Origin: Amycolatopsis aidingensis
GTDB taxonomy: Bacteria > Actinomycetota > Actinomycetes > Mycobacteriales > Pseudonocardiaceae
Length of the DNA: 64,000 nt
Assembly: GCF_018885265.1 (NCBI RefSeq)
Contig: NZ_CP076538.1
Location: 2,640,001 to 2,704,000 of the forward strand
Direction: 5' to 3'
Part shown: positions 26,251 through 35,295 of the stretch, piece after piece
Numbering within the stretch: position 1 is the first letter of the stretch
How the letters are laid out: each line of letters opens with the position of its first letter
Notes under the pieces: generated by a model
The model's input: only the letters and a program-made list of their open reading frames with translations
Databases searched by the model: none
What the model was told of the DNA's origin: nothing
Made by a program: the position numbers and the translations under genes

Positions 26251-26577
26251 GTGGGCGCGCAGCAGCCGGAGGTTCGTGGCATCGGTGAGCTGGCGCAGCG
26301 GCTGGTGACCGTGCTGTGGCTGCGCTACCCGGTGCTGCACCGGGTGGTCGCCGTGGCCATCGGGGTGCTGGTCACGGTATGCCTGGTCGCTTCGCTCACC
26401 CGGCTGTCCCCGCTCCCGCTGTTGCCGCTACCCCTGCTCGGACTGGCCGGGTACGCCCAGTGGCGGGTGCGGCGCGCCACCGCCCGCAAGCCGCGCCTGG
26501 CCTGGACCGGCGTGCTGGCCGCCGCGCTCGCGGTGGGCTTCTGGCTGATCGGAGCCGTCGGGCGCTGGCTGGGCTGA
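26251..26577 (+). CDS. Hypothetical membrane protein, three helices
   Basis: A 108-residue protein with hydrophobic segments at about residues 30-50, 52-68 and 85-105 and basic linkers. GTG 26251 has GAGGTG 7 nt upstream. It lies 26 bp after clpX, so it may be read from the clpX transcript. No family recognised. Confidence 0.65.
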   Translation: MGAQQPEVRGIGELAQRLVTVLWLRYPVLHRVVAVAIGVLVTVCLVASLTRLSPLPLLPLPLLGLAGYAQWRVRRATARKPRLAWTGVLAAALAVGFWLIGAVGRWLG

Positions 26578-26710
26578 TCCCCTGTTCTTACCTCGCACGC
26601 CCGGTAAAGTCGGACGACGAGAATTTCCGCCGAGCCAGGTTTGCTCCGTGGCGGCCGCGGGTAACTCCCGCGCGACCTCGATCGGAAAGAATGCCGAGGT
26701 GACCGGGCGC

Positions 26711-27637
26711 ATGCACCACACGCCGTTGCGCCATCCCGCACTATTCTACCGCGACGCGGAGGAGTACCTGGCCGGGACCGTACCGTTCGTGCTCGACGGT
26801 CTGGCCGAGGACGAGCCGGTCGCGGTGGCTGCCCCGCCTTCGAACCTCGAGCTCATCGCCGCGGACCTGGGTGCGCTGGCGGGCTCCGTCAGGTTCATCG
26901 ACATGACCGAGGCCGGCCGCAATCCGGGCCGGATTCTGCCGGGGGTGCTGCTGGCCTTCGCCAACGAGCACGCGGGCCGGGTCCGGATCATCGGCGAGCC
27001 GATCTGGCCGGGCCGTACCGCGCAGGAGTACCCCGCCTGCCTGCAGCACGAGGCCCTGATCAACCTGGCCTTCCGGGACCGGGCGGCGACCATCCTGTGC
27101 CCCTACGACAGCGCGCGGCTGACCACCTCCGTGCTCGCCGACGCGCGCGCGACCCATCCGCTGCTGGTCGACTCCGCCGGGTACCGGCCCAGCCACAGCT
27201 ACGCGCCGGAACGCGTGCTGGCGGTCTGCAACCAGCCGCTGCCCGCCGCCCCGGACGCGGTGACCCTGCGGTTCGAGGCCGGTGGGCTGAGTGCGGTCCG
27301 GCACTTCGCCATGGACCACGCCCAGCGGCTCGGCCTGGCGCCGGACCGGCTGGACGACCTGGCGCTCGCGGTGGCCGAACTGAGCGCGAACAGTGTCGTG
27401 CACGGCACCGGTGGGGGCGTACTGCGGCTGTGGCGGGAACACGGGCAGGTGGTCTGCGAGGCCAGTGACGGCGGCCGGATCGGGGATCCGCTCGCCGGGC
27501 GCAGGCCGGTGCCGCCCCGGCAGGTCGGCGGCCGGGGACTGCTCATGGTGAACCAGGTGGCCGACCTGGTGCGCACCTATGTGGGCGAGGACGGCACCAC
27601 GATCCGGGCCTATCTGTGGTCGGGCGGGACCCGCTGA
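26711..27637 (+). CDS. MEDS domain plus HATPase anti-sigma-type regulator (RsbA-like)
   Basis: A 308-residue soluble protein. The N-terminal MEDS (DcmR sensory) domain reads HPALFYRDAEEYLAGTVPFV at the start and has the MEDS-type WPGRTAQEY near residue 100. The C-terminal half is a GHKL ATPase of the RsbW type: LALAVAELSANSVVHGTGGG is the N box, and GGRGLLMVNQ the G2 region. No phospho-acceptor His domain is present, so it should act as an anti-sigma or anti-anti-sigma kinase. No sigma factor or antagonist is encoded nearby, so its target is elsewhere. ATG 26711 has GAGGTGA about 8 nt upstream. It overlaps the convergent esterase by 28 bp. Confidence 0.75.
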   Translation: MHHTPLRHPALFYRDAEEYLAGTVPFVLDGLAEDEPVAVAAPPSNLELIAADLGALAGSVRFIDMTEAGRNPGRILPGVLLAFANEHAGRVRIIGEPIWPGRTAQEYPACLQHEALINLAFRDRAATILCPYDSARLTTSVLADARATHPLLVDSAGYRPSHSYAPERVLAVCNQPLPAAPDAVTLRFEAGGLSAVRHFAMDHAQRLGLAPDRLDDLALAVAELSANSVVHGTGGGVLRLWREHGQVVCEASDGGRIGDPLAGRRPVPPRQVGGRGLLMVNQVADLVRTYVGEDGTTIRAYLWSGGTR

Positions 27638-28557
27638 GCGGGCACGTGCCTGCCGAGGAAGCCCACCAGGCTGTGCACCACCGTGCGGTTGAACGTGTCC
27701 CCGTGCCTGCCCCGGGCGGTGTAGGCGAGCACGGGGTCGGCCCTGGCGATGAACCGGCGCACGCCGGTGATGAACTTGTCCTCGGTCCCGCACCACACGG
27801 CGGTGGGGATGCCCCGGATGGCAGCGAGATTACGCAGCGGGTCCAGCGCGGCCCAGGCGGCGGCATCCCGGAAGGCGGCCCGTTTGCGCATTTCCGACCA
27901 GGAGGTGATCAGCGCGGGTGCCAGGGTGCCGACCGCGGCGGGTGGGCGGCCGCGCTCGGCCCGCCTGCGCGCGTACAGTAGTGCGCCGAACCCGCCCATG
28001 GACATCCCGGCGCAGGCGAAGGGCGTTCCCTCCGGATCACCGAGGCCACGCTCCCGAAGCCAACCGGGCAGTTCCTCCAGCAGCATCGCCATCGGATCGT
28101 CGCCGGGCAGATGCTCGTGCCAGTAGTGGTTTCCGCCGTCCACCGCGACGAACCCGAACGGCGGCACCGCGCCGCGGGCGACGTCGTTGCCGAGTTGCTC
28201 GACCAGGCCGGTCGGATCGGCCGTGCGGGCGCTGCCGTGCAGGCCGTGCAGCAGCACGCACATGGGCAGGCCAGGGGGATGCGCCTTGGTGGGCAGGATG
28301 GTGACCAGGTCGATTGTGCGCCCCCGGGCGGCGGAGAACACCCGCTCGACCCGGCTGGCGCCGATCCGGCGGGCGGATGCGGAGGTCGCGCCGAGCGAAC
28401 GATGCAGCGCCGGGCTGAACGGCACCTTCCCGGTGCCTGCCCCGAACGCCAATCCGGCCACGGCGAGTCCGGAGGCACCCGCGATCACCACCGACCGCCT
28501 GCTGTGCCGCCGGCCGGGTCTGTCGCCCGGCGAGTCCTGCTCCGTTCCCGTTCGCAT
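27610..28557 (-). CDS. Exported alpha/beta-hydrolase esterase (esterase D/antigen-85-like)
   Basis: A 315-residue hydrolase. The N-terminus has RRHSRRSVVIAGASGLAVAGLAFG-type character (twin Arg, then a hydrophobic core at about residues 22-42), suggesting Tat export. The oxyanion region is LLHGLHGSA and the nucleophile elbow is AGMSMGGFG (Ser near residue 195). The Asp lies in CGTEDKFI and the His in RGRHGDTFNR. The catalytic set appears complete. Likely substrates are acyl esters; specificity is unknown. ATG 28557 or a GTG two codons earlier may start it. Confidence 0.72.
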   Translation of the reverse strand: MRTGTEQDSPGDRPGRRHSRRSVVIAGASGLAVAGLAFGAGTGKVPFSPALHRSLGATSASARRIGASRVERVFSAARGRTIDLVTILPTKAHPPGLPMCVLLHGLHGSARTADPTGLVEQLGNDVARGAVPPFGFVAVDGGNHYWHEHLPGDDPMAMLLEELPGWLRERGLGDPEGTPFACAGMSMGGFGALLYARRRAERGRPPAAVGTLAPALITSWSEMRKRAAFRDAAAWAALDPLRNLAAIRGIPTAVWCGTEDKFITGVRRFIARADPVLAYTARGRHGDTFNRTVVHSLVGFLGRHVPAQRVPPDHR

Positions 28558-28650
28558 GGTCACCGCCCCGCTTGCGCACCCCGTGCCAACCGGCTGGTTC
28601 CTGCTCGCCAGTCTAGGCGGAAATTCCCCCGCCTGCCGCCCCTTGCCCGT

Positions 28651-29481
28651 TCAGGCGAGATCGGTCAGCCGGTGCTCCCCGGTGTAGAGGTTCATCGTGT
28701 CGCCGCGCAGGAAGCCGACCAGGGTCATCCCGTTCTCCTCGGCGAGTTCCACGGCCAGTGAGGAGGGCGCGGACACCGCGGCCAGCAATGGCACCCCCGC
28801 CATGGCGGCCTTCTGCACCAGCTCGAAGGAGGCCCGCCCGGAGACCAGCAGGCCCGTATCGGCCAGTGGAACCCTGCCCTCCAGCAGGGCCCAGCCGAGC
28901 ACCTTGTCCACGGCGTTGTGCCTGCCAACGTCCTCCCGTACGGCCAGCAGTGACCCGTCCGCGGCGAACAGCGCGGCGGCGTGCAGGCCACCGGTGGCCG
29001 CGAACACCCGCTGCCGCTCGCGCAGTGCGTCCGGCAGTGCTGCCAGCATGCTCGTGGTGACCGGGAAGGGCGCGCCCGCGGGGCTGAACCGGGTCTTCAG
29101 CCGGACCGCGTCCAGTGCGGCCTTGCCGCACACCCCGCAGGAAGAGGTGGTGTAGAAGTTGCGCTCGACCCCCAGTTCCGGCGGTGCCACCCCGGCGGCC
29201 AGCGCCAGGTCCAGCACGTTGTAGGTGTTGCGGCCGGTGTCGTCCACCGAGTCGCAGTACCGGGCGGTGGCGACGTCCTCCCGGTCGCCCAGCACGCCCT
29301 CGGACAGCAGGAACCCGTGTGCCAGTTCCACGTCGTTACCGGGGGTGCGCATGGTGACCGCGAGGGACCGCCCACCGACCCGTAGCTCCAGCGGTTCCTC
29401 CGCGGCCAGTGCGTCCGGGCGGCGCCGTTGCCCGGAGGCGGACAGCATCCGCACCGGTCGGCGTACGGTTACCCGGCCCAT
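28651..29481 (-). CDS. fdhD: Formate dehydrogenase accessory sulfurtransferase
   Basis: A 276-residue FdhD. The sulfur-carrying motif CGVC is at residues 115-118 ([10 protein letters not shown]), followed by GGLHAAALF and [10 protein letters not shown], which bind the molybdenum cofactor. It transfers sulfur from a cysteine desulfurase to bis-MGD before insertion in formate dehydrogenase, so it is needed for the FdhF-like enzyme at 36-38 kb. It is divergent from the OFA transporter across 145 bp. Confidence 0.95.
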   Translation of the reverse strand: MGRVTVRRPVRMLSASGQRRRPDALAAEEPLELRVGGRSLAVTMRTPGNDVELAHGFLLSEGVLGDREDVATARYCDSVDDTGRNTYNVLDLALAAGVAPPELGVERNFYTTSSCGVCGKAALDAVRLKTRFSPAGAPFPVTTSMLAALPDALRERQRVFAATGGLHAAALFAADGSLLAVREDVGRHNAVDKVLGWALLEGRVPLADTGLLVSGRASFELVQKAAMAGVPLLAAVSAPSSLAVELAEENGMTLVGFLRGDTMNLYTGEHRLTDLA

Positions 29482-29584
29482 CGCAGCTCACCCTGCCCTG
29501 AAACGTTGGAGATCTGTCCCGAATTCTGTCCGGTACCGACTGTCCATCCGTATGGTGTAGACAATATCCTGCACCGTCAGTGTA

Positions 29585-29601
29585 TCCAAGATTTTCTTGG
29601 A
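29585..29601. promoter_or_regulatory. Palindromic operator upstream of the OFA transporter
   Basis: TCCAAGA-TTT-TCTTGGA, a perfect 7-bp inverted repeat with a 3-bp centre, 25 bp before the transporter start and just after an A+T-rich TAGACAATAT segment that could hold the -10. It is positioned for a dimeric repressor acting on transcript start. No regulator gene is adjacent. Confidence 0.55.
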
Positions 29602-29626
29602 CCCTTCCAGCGTACGGAGGTGCCCG

Positions 29627-30997
29627 ATGGCCGTCAGTTTCCTGGACCGGTCGCGCAGCGTGGCCCCGGCGGGCTGGAGCCGCTGGCTGATCCCGCCCGC
29701 CGCGCTCTCGGTTCACCTCGCGATCGGCCAGGTCTACGCCTGGAGCGTGTTCAAGCCGCCGCTGGAGGACTCCCTGGGCCTTTCCGGTACCCAGAGCGCG
29801 CTGCCGTTCACGGTGGCCATCGTGATGCTCGGACTGTCCGCGGCCTTCGGCGGCACGCTGGTGGAGCGCAGGGGGCCGCGCTGGGCGATGTTCGTCGCGA
29901 TGACCTGCTTCTCCTCCGGTTTCCTCGTCTCCGCCCTCGGCGCGGCGACCGCGCAGTACTGGCTGGTGGTACTCGGTTACGGCTTCATCGGCGGCGTGGG
30001 CCTCGGCATCGGGTACATCTCACCCGTCTCCACCCTGATCAAGTGGTTCCCGGACCGGCCGGGCATGGCGACCGGGATCGCCATCATGGGCTTCGGCGGC
30101 GGCGCGCTGATCGCATCGCCCTGGTCCAGCCAGATGCTCAGCTCCTTCGGCAGCACGACCGGGGGCATCGCGGCCAGCTTCGCCATGCACGGGGTGGTGT
30201 ACGCGGTGTTCATGTCGGCCGGTGTGCTGCTGGTCCGGGTGCCTCCGGAGGGCTGGCGGCCCGCGGGCTGGCAGCCTCGGCAGCACACCGGAAAGTCCAT
30301 GATCACCACGGCCAGCGTGTCCGCCTCCAACGCGATCCGCACCCCGCAGTTCTGGTGCTTGTGGATCGTGCTGTGCTTCAACGTGACCGCCGGTATCGGC
30401 ATCCTGGAGAAGGCCGCGCCGATGATCACCGACTTCTTCGCCGGTACCAGTGCCCCGGTCGGGGCCGCGGCCGCCGCGGGCTTCGTCGCGTTGCTGTCGC
30501 TGACCAACATGCTCGGCCGCTTCGTCTGGTCCTCCACATCGGACCTGGTGGGGCGCAAGAACATCTACCGGATCTACCTGGGTGTGGGCGCGCTGCTGTA
30601 CCTGACGATCGCGCTCACCGGCAACTCCTCGAAACTGGTGGTGATCGCCAGCGCGCTGGTGATCCTGTCGTTCTACGGCGGTGGGTTCGCGACCATCCCG
30701 GCGTACCTGAAGGATCTCTTCGGCACCTACCAGGTCGGCGCCATCCACGGCAGGCTGCTCACTGCCTGGTCCACGGCCGGGGTGCTGGGTCCGTTGATCG
30801 TGAACGCCATCGCGGACGCCCGTGCCGCCGAGGGCCGCAGCGGCCCCGCGTTGTACGCCACCTCCTTCTACGTGATGATCGCCTTGCTCGTGGTGGCGTT
30901 CCTGGCCAACGAGCTGGTGCGGCCGGTCCATCCGAAACACCATGAACCAGTGCCGGGGCAGCAGCAGGGCGAACCGGCCGTGCGGGAGGCATCATGA
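29627..30997 (+). CDS. OFA-family MFS transporter (oxalate/formate antiporter type)
   Basis: A 456-residue major facilitator with about twelve transmembrane segments. The motif IGQVYAWSVFKPPLE near residues 29-43 and ISPVSTLIKWFPDRPGMATG near 132-151 are typical of the OxlT/OFA family. In this neighbourhood, with fdhD and a formate-dehydrogenase-like enzyme, it most likely moves formate or a related monocarboxylate. ATG 29627 follows GGAGG (29616-29620). Its stop overlaps the start of a tiny partner gene (ATGA). Confidence 0.85.
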   Translation: MAVSFLDRSRSVAPAGWSRWLIPPAALSVHLAIGQVYAWSVFKPPLEDSLGLSGTQSALPFTVAIVMLGLSAAFGGTLVERRGPRWAMFVAMTCFSSGFLVSALGAATAQYWLVVLGYGFIGGVGLGIGYISPVSTLIKWFPDRPGMATGIAIMGFGGGALIASPWSSQMLSSFGSTTGGIAASFAMHGVVYAVFMSAGVLLVRVPPEGWRPAGWQPRQHTGKSMITTASVSASNAIRTPQFWCLWIVLCFNVTAGIGILEKAAPMITDFFAGTSAPVGAAAAAGFVALLSLTNMLGRFVWSSTSDLVGRKNIYRIYLGVGALLYLTIALTGNSSKLVVIASALVILSFYGGGFATIPAYLKDLFGTYQVGAIHGRLLTAWSTAGVLGPLIVNAIADARAAEGRSGPALYATSFYVMIALLVVAFLANELVRPVHPKHHEPVPGQQQGEPAVREAS

Positions 30998-31119
30998 CGA
31001 GCGAGCGGGCGACGCGCAGGCCGGCGCTGATGGTCCTGGCCTGGTGCTGGGTGGGGCTACCGTTCGGATACGGCCTCGCCGAGCTGGTACGCAAGGCGAT
31101 CCAGCTGTTCGGCGGCTGA
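30994..31119 (+). CDS. MFS (OFA) transporter small subunit, 41 residues
   Basis: A 41-residue single-pass peptide: basic MTSERATRRP, then one helix (ALMVLAWCWVGLPFGYGLAE) and a short tail ending QLFGG. ATG 30994 overlaps the transporter stop by 4 bp (ATGA), with GGGAGG 4-9 nt upstream. Small single-helix proteins in exactly this position are known beside OFA transporters. It is probably a structural partner of the transporter. Confidence 0.8.
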   Translation: MTSERATRRPALMVLAWCWVGLPFGYGLAELVRKAIQLFGG

Positions 31120-31195
31120 ATCCGGGACACCCCTTGCCAACTCCTTAGCAGGACGAAACACTTGTCGGACTTCTGCCGGCTGAGGGAGGTCTGGG

Positions 31196-33739
31196 GTGTC
31201 CATCCGTCCGGTTCGCCACCTGCTGCTGTTCCTGGCATTGCTGCTGGTCCTGCCCGCGCTCGCGCTGCCGGTGCGAGCCGATGGCGATCAGTCCGCCGAC
31301 CCCGCACGACGTGATCCTGGCAACGGGCCGGAACGCAACGCGGTCGCCGCCACCGGCCCCGGGCCGCGCGCGCTGGCCGCGGCGGCGGGGGAGAGCAGGC
31401 GCCACGGTGACTGGCGCGGCTATCCCCGGCAGACCGAGCTGCGAGTGTTCCCTGAGGATTCCACCGACAAGTCGATCAAGCTCGGGCTGACCCCGTACCA
31501 CGCGATCGCGCCGAAGCTGAACGAGTTGCAGGCACGCAGCGAGCGGGTGTCGGCCGAGGTGATCGGGCAGTCCACCCTCGGCAGGGACATCTACCTGGTG
31601 ACGGTGACCGCGCCCGAGCGGCCGTTCGAGACCCGGCTGCAGCGGTACTGGCGTGAGCTCATCGAGGACCACCCACGGCTCGCCGCGCGCAGCCCATGGC
31701 TGCGGCAGGCCTACAAGGCGCCGGTCTGGATCAACGGGAACATCCACGGGGACGAGTGGGAGGGCACCGACGGTGCGCTGCGCGTGATCGAGGACCTGGC
31801 CACCGCACCGGATCCCGGGACAAGGCGGCTGCTGCAGCGGGCCCGGATCTACTTCACCGTCACCAACAACCCGGACGGCCGGGTGGCCGGAACCAGGACG
31901 AACGCGGCCGGGTTCGACCTCAACCGGGACCACATCACCGGGACCCAGCCGGAGTCCAGGGCCGTCCGGGACGTGGCGATCCGCACCCAGCCGCTGGTGA
32001 TGCTGGACGAGCACGGCTACACCGGTACCACCCTGATCGAACCGGGCACCCCGCCGCACGGCCAGAACTACGAGTACGACCTGTACATCAAGCATGCCTA
32101 TGCCAACGCGCTCGGCATGGAGAAGGCGATCGGCGAGCTCGGCCATCCGGAGACGGCGCGGGCGGACATCCCGTTCCGCGACTACGCCCCCGGCGACTGG
32201 GACGACTGGCCGCCGATCTTCACCCCGATGTACGCGATCTACCAGGGCGCTGTCGGGCATACCGTGGAGATTCCGTTGCGGGTGAACCGGAGTGCCTACG
32301 AGGAACTGCCGGTGGCGGAGCTGCGGCGCCGGTCGGGTATCAACACCGACGTGGCCGCGGCGACCATCCGGGCCGGGATCGAGTACGCCGAGACCAACCG
32401 CCGCGAGCTGATCGCCGACCAGATCGAGCAGTTCCGCCGCGGATGGGCTGGTGAGCCGCAGCCGGAGATCCCGGACGGTTTCGTGCCGGGCTTCGGGCCG
32501 GAGGACCGGTACTCGGTGGAGTTCCCGCGCACCTATGTCATCCCGGTGGGCCGCGGGCAACGCTCCGCCCCGGCGGCTGCCCGGCTGGTGGACCACCTGG
32601 TGGCCAACGATGTCAGGGTCGAGCGTGCGCAACGGGACTTCCGGTTGGCAGGCAAGCGTTATCCGGCAGGTTCGTACCTTGTGGACATGCACCAGCCCAA
32701 GCGCGGGCTCGCCAACGTGATGCTCGGTGCCGGCAAGGACATCTCCGCGGACGTGCCGAGGATGTACGACATCTCCGGCTGGAGCCACCGGCTGCTGTGG
32801 GGCGCGTCGGTGGACGTGTCGCGGCACGAGGCGCCGCACGTGTGGACGAAACCGGTGACGGCCGCGGCCGCGACCGGCGGGATCGACGCGCACCCTGGCC
32901 AGGACCTCATGCTGAAGATGACCGATGGCGCTGACGTACGGGCGCTGAACTCCTTGCTGGGGAAGGGAATCGAGGCGTATCACGGTGCCGAGGACACGGT
33001 GATCGTCCCGGCGGCGGCCCGGGCCGCCGCGCATGAGGTCGCCGAGGAGTTCGGGGTCCGTTTCCGGGGAGCATCCGCTGGGGAGCGGGGCCCGTTGCTG
33101 CGCAAGCCGGTGCTCGCCGCCGCGGTGGCGGCCGACGAGCTCGCGGTGCTGCGTGAGCTGGGTTTCCAGGTACATCCGGTGTCCACCCAGGCTTTGAACG
33201 AGGGTTTCGACCTGGACGGGGTGGACACGCTGTTCGTCTCGGCCGGCTTGGATCACAGCCGGTTGAACGAGCAGGGTAAGGCCGAAGTGGACGGTTTCCT
33301 CGCCGCGGGCGGTGGCGTGGTGGCCAGGGGAAGTACCGGGGTGGCTTTCAACGAGGCCGCCGGTCTGCTCGGGGTGCGGGCGGTCGCCGGAAACGGCAGC
33401 GCCAACGGGGTCGTCGCCATGGCCGATTCCACCGGCCCGGTCGGCTCCGGCTCACCGGAACACTCCTTTGTATATTCCCCGTACTGGTTCACCGATCTCG
33501 ATGCCGGGGTGCGTGCCGAACAACGGTATGCGGAGGGGAACCCGCTGGTCGCCGGGCACTGGCGCGGCACGGACGAGGGTCGTGGTCCGCGGCAGGCGGC
33601 CGGATCGGCGGCGGTGGTTTCCGGAACCGCCGACAATGGCGCGCGCACCGTGCTGTTCGGTACCGAGCCGCTGTTCCGTGGTCACCCCAAGGGTTTGTAC
33701 GCCCAGGCGGCCAGGGCCATATTCTGGGTCACCCCCTAA
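31196..33739 (+). CDS. Secreted M14-family zinc carboxypeptidase
   Basis: An 847-residue exported peptidase. Signal peptide: HLLLFLALLLVLPALALPVRA. The M14 zinc site is H184-G-D-E187 plus His273 (LDEHGYTG), the DLNRD substrate-binding motif lies near 240, and the catalytic Glu is E358 (GHTVEIPL). A long C-terminal region of about 450 residues with a Rossmann-like/DJ-1-like look (LREL...LFVSAGLDHS...GGGVVARGSTG) makes it far larger than a single carboxypeptidase domain. GTG 31196 has GGAGG 7 nt upstream. It lies 76 bp after the OFA small subunit. Confidence 0.82.
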   Translation: MSIRPVRHLLLFLALLLVLPALALPVRADGDQSADPARRDPGNGPERNAVAATGPGPRALAAAAGESRRHGDWRGYPRQTELRVFPEDSTDKSIKLGLTPYHAIAPKLNELQARSERVSAEVIGQSTLGRDIYLVTVTAPERPFETRLQRYWRELIEDHPRLAARSPWLRQAYKAPVWINGNIHGDEWEGTDGALRVIEDLATAPDPGTRRLLQRARIYFTVTNNPDGRVAGTRTNAAGFDLNRDHITGTQPESRAVRDVAIRTQPLVMLDEHGYTGTTLIEPGTPPHGQNYEYDLYIKHAYANALGMEKAIGELGHPETARADIPFRDYAPGDWDDWPPIFTPMYAIYQGAVGHTVEIPLRVNRSAYEELPVAELRRRSGINTDVAAATIRAGIEYAETNRRELIADQIEQFRRGWAGEPQPEIPDGFVPGFGPEDRYSVEFPRTYVIPVGRGQRSAPAAARLVDHLVANDVRVERAQRDFRLAGKRYPAGSYLVDMHQPKRGLANVMLGAGKDISADVPRMYDISGWSHRLLWGASVDVSRHEAPHVWTKPVTAAAATGGIDAHPGQDLMLKMTDGADVRALNSLLGKGIEAYHGAEDTVIVPAAARAAAHEVAEEFGVRFRGASAGERGPLLRKPVLAAAVAADELAVLRELGFQVHPVSTQALNEGFDLDGVDTLFVSAGLDHSRLNEQGKAEVDGFLAAGGGVVARGSTGVAFNEAAGLLGVRAVAGNGSANGVVAMADSTGPVGSGSPEHSFVYSPYWFTDLDAGVRAEQRYAEGNPLVAGHWRGTDEGRGPRQAAGSAAVVSGTADNGARTVLFGTEPLFRGHPKGLYAQAARAIFWVTP

Positions 33740-33744
33740 CCCCG

Positions 33745-33849
33745 GCGTGTTTGCTCTCCACGCGCGTGTGTTTGCCGTTCCCGCGCACGCTTTGGCTGTC
33801 CGCGCGCATGCTTTGGCCGTTCCCGCGCATCGTGTTGGCCGCTCACGAT
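33745..33849. repeat. Degenerate 21-bp tandem repeat, about five units
   Basis: Units run gcgtgtttgctctccacgcg(c), gtgtgtttgccgttcccgcg(c), acgctttggctgtccgcgcg(c), atgctttggccgttcccgcg(c) and a weaker fifth. The core TTTGSCNKTCC-CGCGC recurs every 21 bp. It begins six bases after the M14 stop, so it lies in the 3' flank; the 7-residue periodic frame through it has no start signal. Confidence 0.75.
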
Positions 33850-33917
33850 GGCGAGTTTGCTGTTCGCGTGGGTGGTGGGGGTGGTTGTGGTTGGGTTTCA
33901 GGCACGCCTCCGGCGCG

Positions 33918-33984
33918 CCGTGGGGCACTGGCGCTGCACGCATCACCACTAGCAGGGCTGGTTGCTAGCGCCAGCACCCCACGG
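33918..33984. repeat. Large imperfect inverted repeat
   Basis: Two 18-bp arms, CCGTGGGGCACTGGCGCT (33918-33935) and AGCGCCAGCACCCCACGG (33967-33984), complementary at 16 of 18 positions. The 31-nt loop contains CTAGCAG/TTGCTAG, which can pair within it. It lies in the 365-bp stretch between the M14 and DUF222 genes, which otherwise holds only the 21-bp repeats and a promoter. It may be a terminator or a miniature repeat. Confidence 0.7.
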
Positions 33985-34091
33985 AACGGGCACCTCGGGC
34001 CCGGCCTGGCATGCATTCTGTGTCGAACACGCATTCGAGTGAATACCGGCGGGTACACATTCACACGGGGAATTCTTGTCGGTCCCGTCGA

Positions 34092-34097
34092 TACAAT
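34092..34097 (+). promoter_or_regulatory. -10 element, leaderless start of the DUF222/HNH gene
   Basis: TACAAT lies 8 bp before ATG 34105, placing the transcript start at or next to the A of ATG. No ribosome site is present, which fits leaderless translation. No convincing -35 is seen. Confidence 0.45.
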
Positions 34098-34104
34098 TGT
34101 GGGT

Positions 34105-35295
34105 ATGGACAGACACAGTTCTGATCCGCACACGGATCCCGCAGAAGACGCACTCACCACACTCGACGCTTTGGAGGCCAACGAACGCGCCATCGCCCGG
34201 CTGGAGGCGCGGCGGGTGCTGCTGGTGGCCGACCTCGCCCACGACGGGGACGAGCGGATGTCGCTGGTGACCGAGATCGCCGGGCGCCTCTACTGGACCC
34301 GGCACCGGGTGGAGGAAGCCCTGGCACTGGGGCAGCACCTCACCCGGTTGCCGAACACCCTCGCCGCGTTCCGGGAGGGCCGGATTGATCAGGAGAAGGT
34401 GAAAGCGGTGGTGGAACCCACCGCGGTCCTCACCGACCACCAGGCCCGCGAGGTGGATGAGCGGATGGGCGACAAACTGGAGCGTAAAGACCGCACCAGC
34501 CTGCGGCGGTCGGTGCGCTACCAGGTGCTGGCCGTGGACCCGGACGGGGTGGCGCGGCGCACCCGGGCCCGGCGGGCACAACGATCCCTGGAACTGGTGC
34601 ACCAAGACGATGGGGTGTCCAGCCTCATGGCCGACCTCCCGACGGAGGTGGCCACGGCGATCTACGCACGCTGCGACCGGGCCGCCCGACGGATGCGGAA
34701 AGAAGGCGACAGCCGCACGTTGGAACAACTGCGGGCGGACGTGTTCGCCGACCTCACCCTGCGGGAACAGGGTGAGATCCGGGCGCCGCGGACGGAGGTG
34801 TACCTGTACTTCGCCGCCAGCTCCCTGCTGGGGCTGGATGAGCAGCCGGGGTACGTGGCCGGGCATGGGCATATCCCGGCGGCGTTGGCGCGGGAGCTGG
34901 CTACGCATCCGGACAGTGTGTGGCGGCGGTTGTTGACCGACCCGGCCACGGGGCATCCGACCGATCTGGGGCGTACGCGGTATCGGCCGCCGGCGGCGCT
35001 GGATGAGTTCGTGCGGGTGCGGGACCGGGAGTGTCAGGGGATCGGGTGCCACCGGCCCTCGCAGCAGTGCCAGAACGACCACACCACCGACTGGGCCAAG
35101 GGCGGCACCACCCGGGAGGAGGAGCTGGTCGGGTACTGCGAGCGCGACCACCATCTGAAGGACCTGCCGGGGTGGAAGTACGAGGTGATCGACGGGGTGC
35201 CGACCATCACCACACCCCACGGGGACATCCACCAAAGCCCACGCGAACCCCTCCACGAACCCCTCACCCCAGACAACGACAAACCACCCTTCTGA
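34105..35295 (+). CDS. DUF222 / HNH endonuclease (13E12 repeat family)
   Basis: A 396-residue protein. DUF222 occupies about residues 25-280 (SLVTEIAGRLYWTRHRVEEAL, in parts LYWTRHRVEEALALG, then LPNTLAAFREGRID and LMADLP). The C-terminal HNH finger reads CQGIGCHRPSQQCQNDHTTDW then VGYCERDHHLKD, with zinc Cys and catalytic His. Such genes are numerous in actinobacterial genomes and often lie next to repeats; their role is unsettled, and some associate with mobile DNA. A repeat-rich leader here fits that. The Lys/Asn-rich tail ends NDKPPF. Confidence 0.88.
   Translation: MDRHSSDPHTDPAEDALTTLDALEANERAIARLEARRVLLVADLAHDGDERMSLVTEIAGRLYWTRHRVEEALALGQHLTRLPNTLAAFREGRIDQEKVKAVVEPTAVLTDHQAREVDERMGDKLERKDRTSLRRSVRYQVLAVDPDGVARRTRARRAQRSLELVHQDDGVSSLMADLPTEVATAIYARCDRAARRMRKEGDSRTLEQLRADVFADLTLREQGEIRAPRTEVYLYFAASSLLGLDEQPGYVAGHGHIPAALARELATHPDSVWRRLLTDPATGHPTDLGRTRYRPPAALDEFVRVRDRECQGIGCHRPSQQCQNDHTTDWAKGGTTREEELVGYCERDHHLKDLPGWKYEVIDGVPTITTPHGDIHQSPREPLHEPLTPDNDKPPF

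Noticed and set aside
33751..34104. Upstream extension of the DUF222/HNH protein
   Set aside because: The added residues translate the 21-bp repeats and the inverted repeat, and a TACAAT box directly precedes ATG 34105.
34105..35295. Transposase or insertion sequence
   Set aside because: The gene is a DUF222/HNH protein. No terminal inverted repeats or target duplication could be matched around it.
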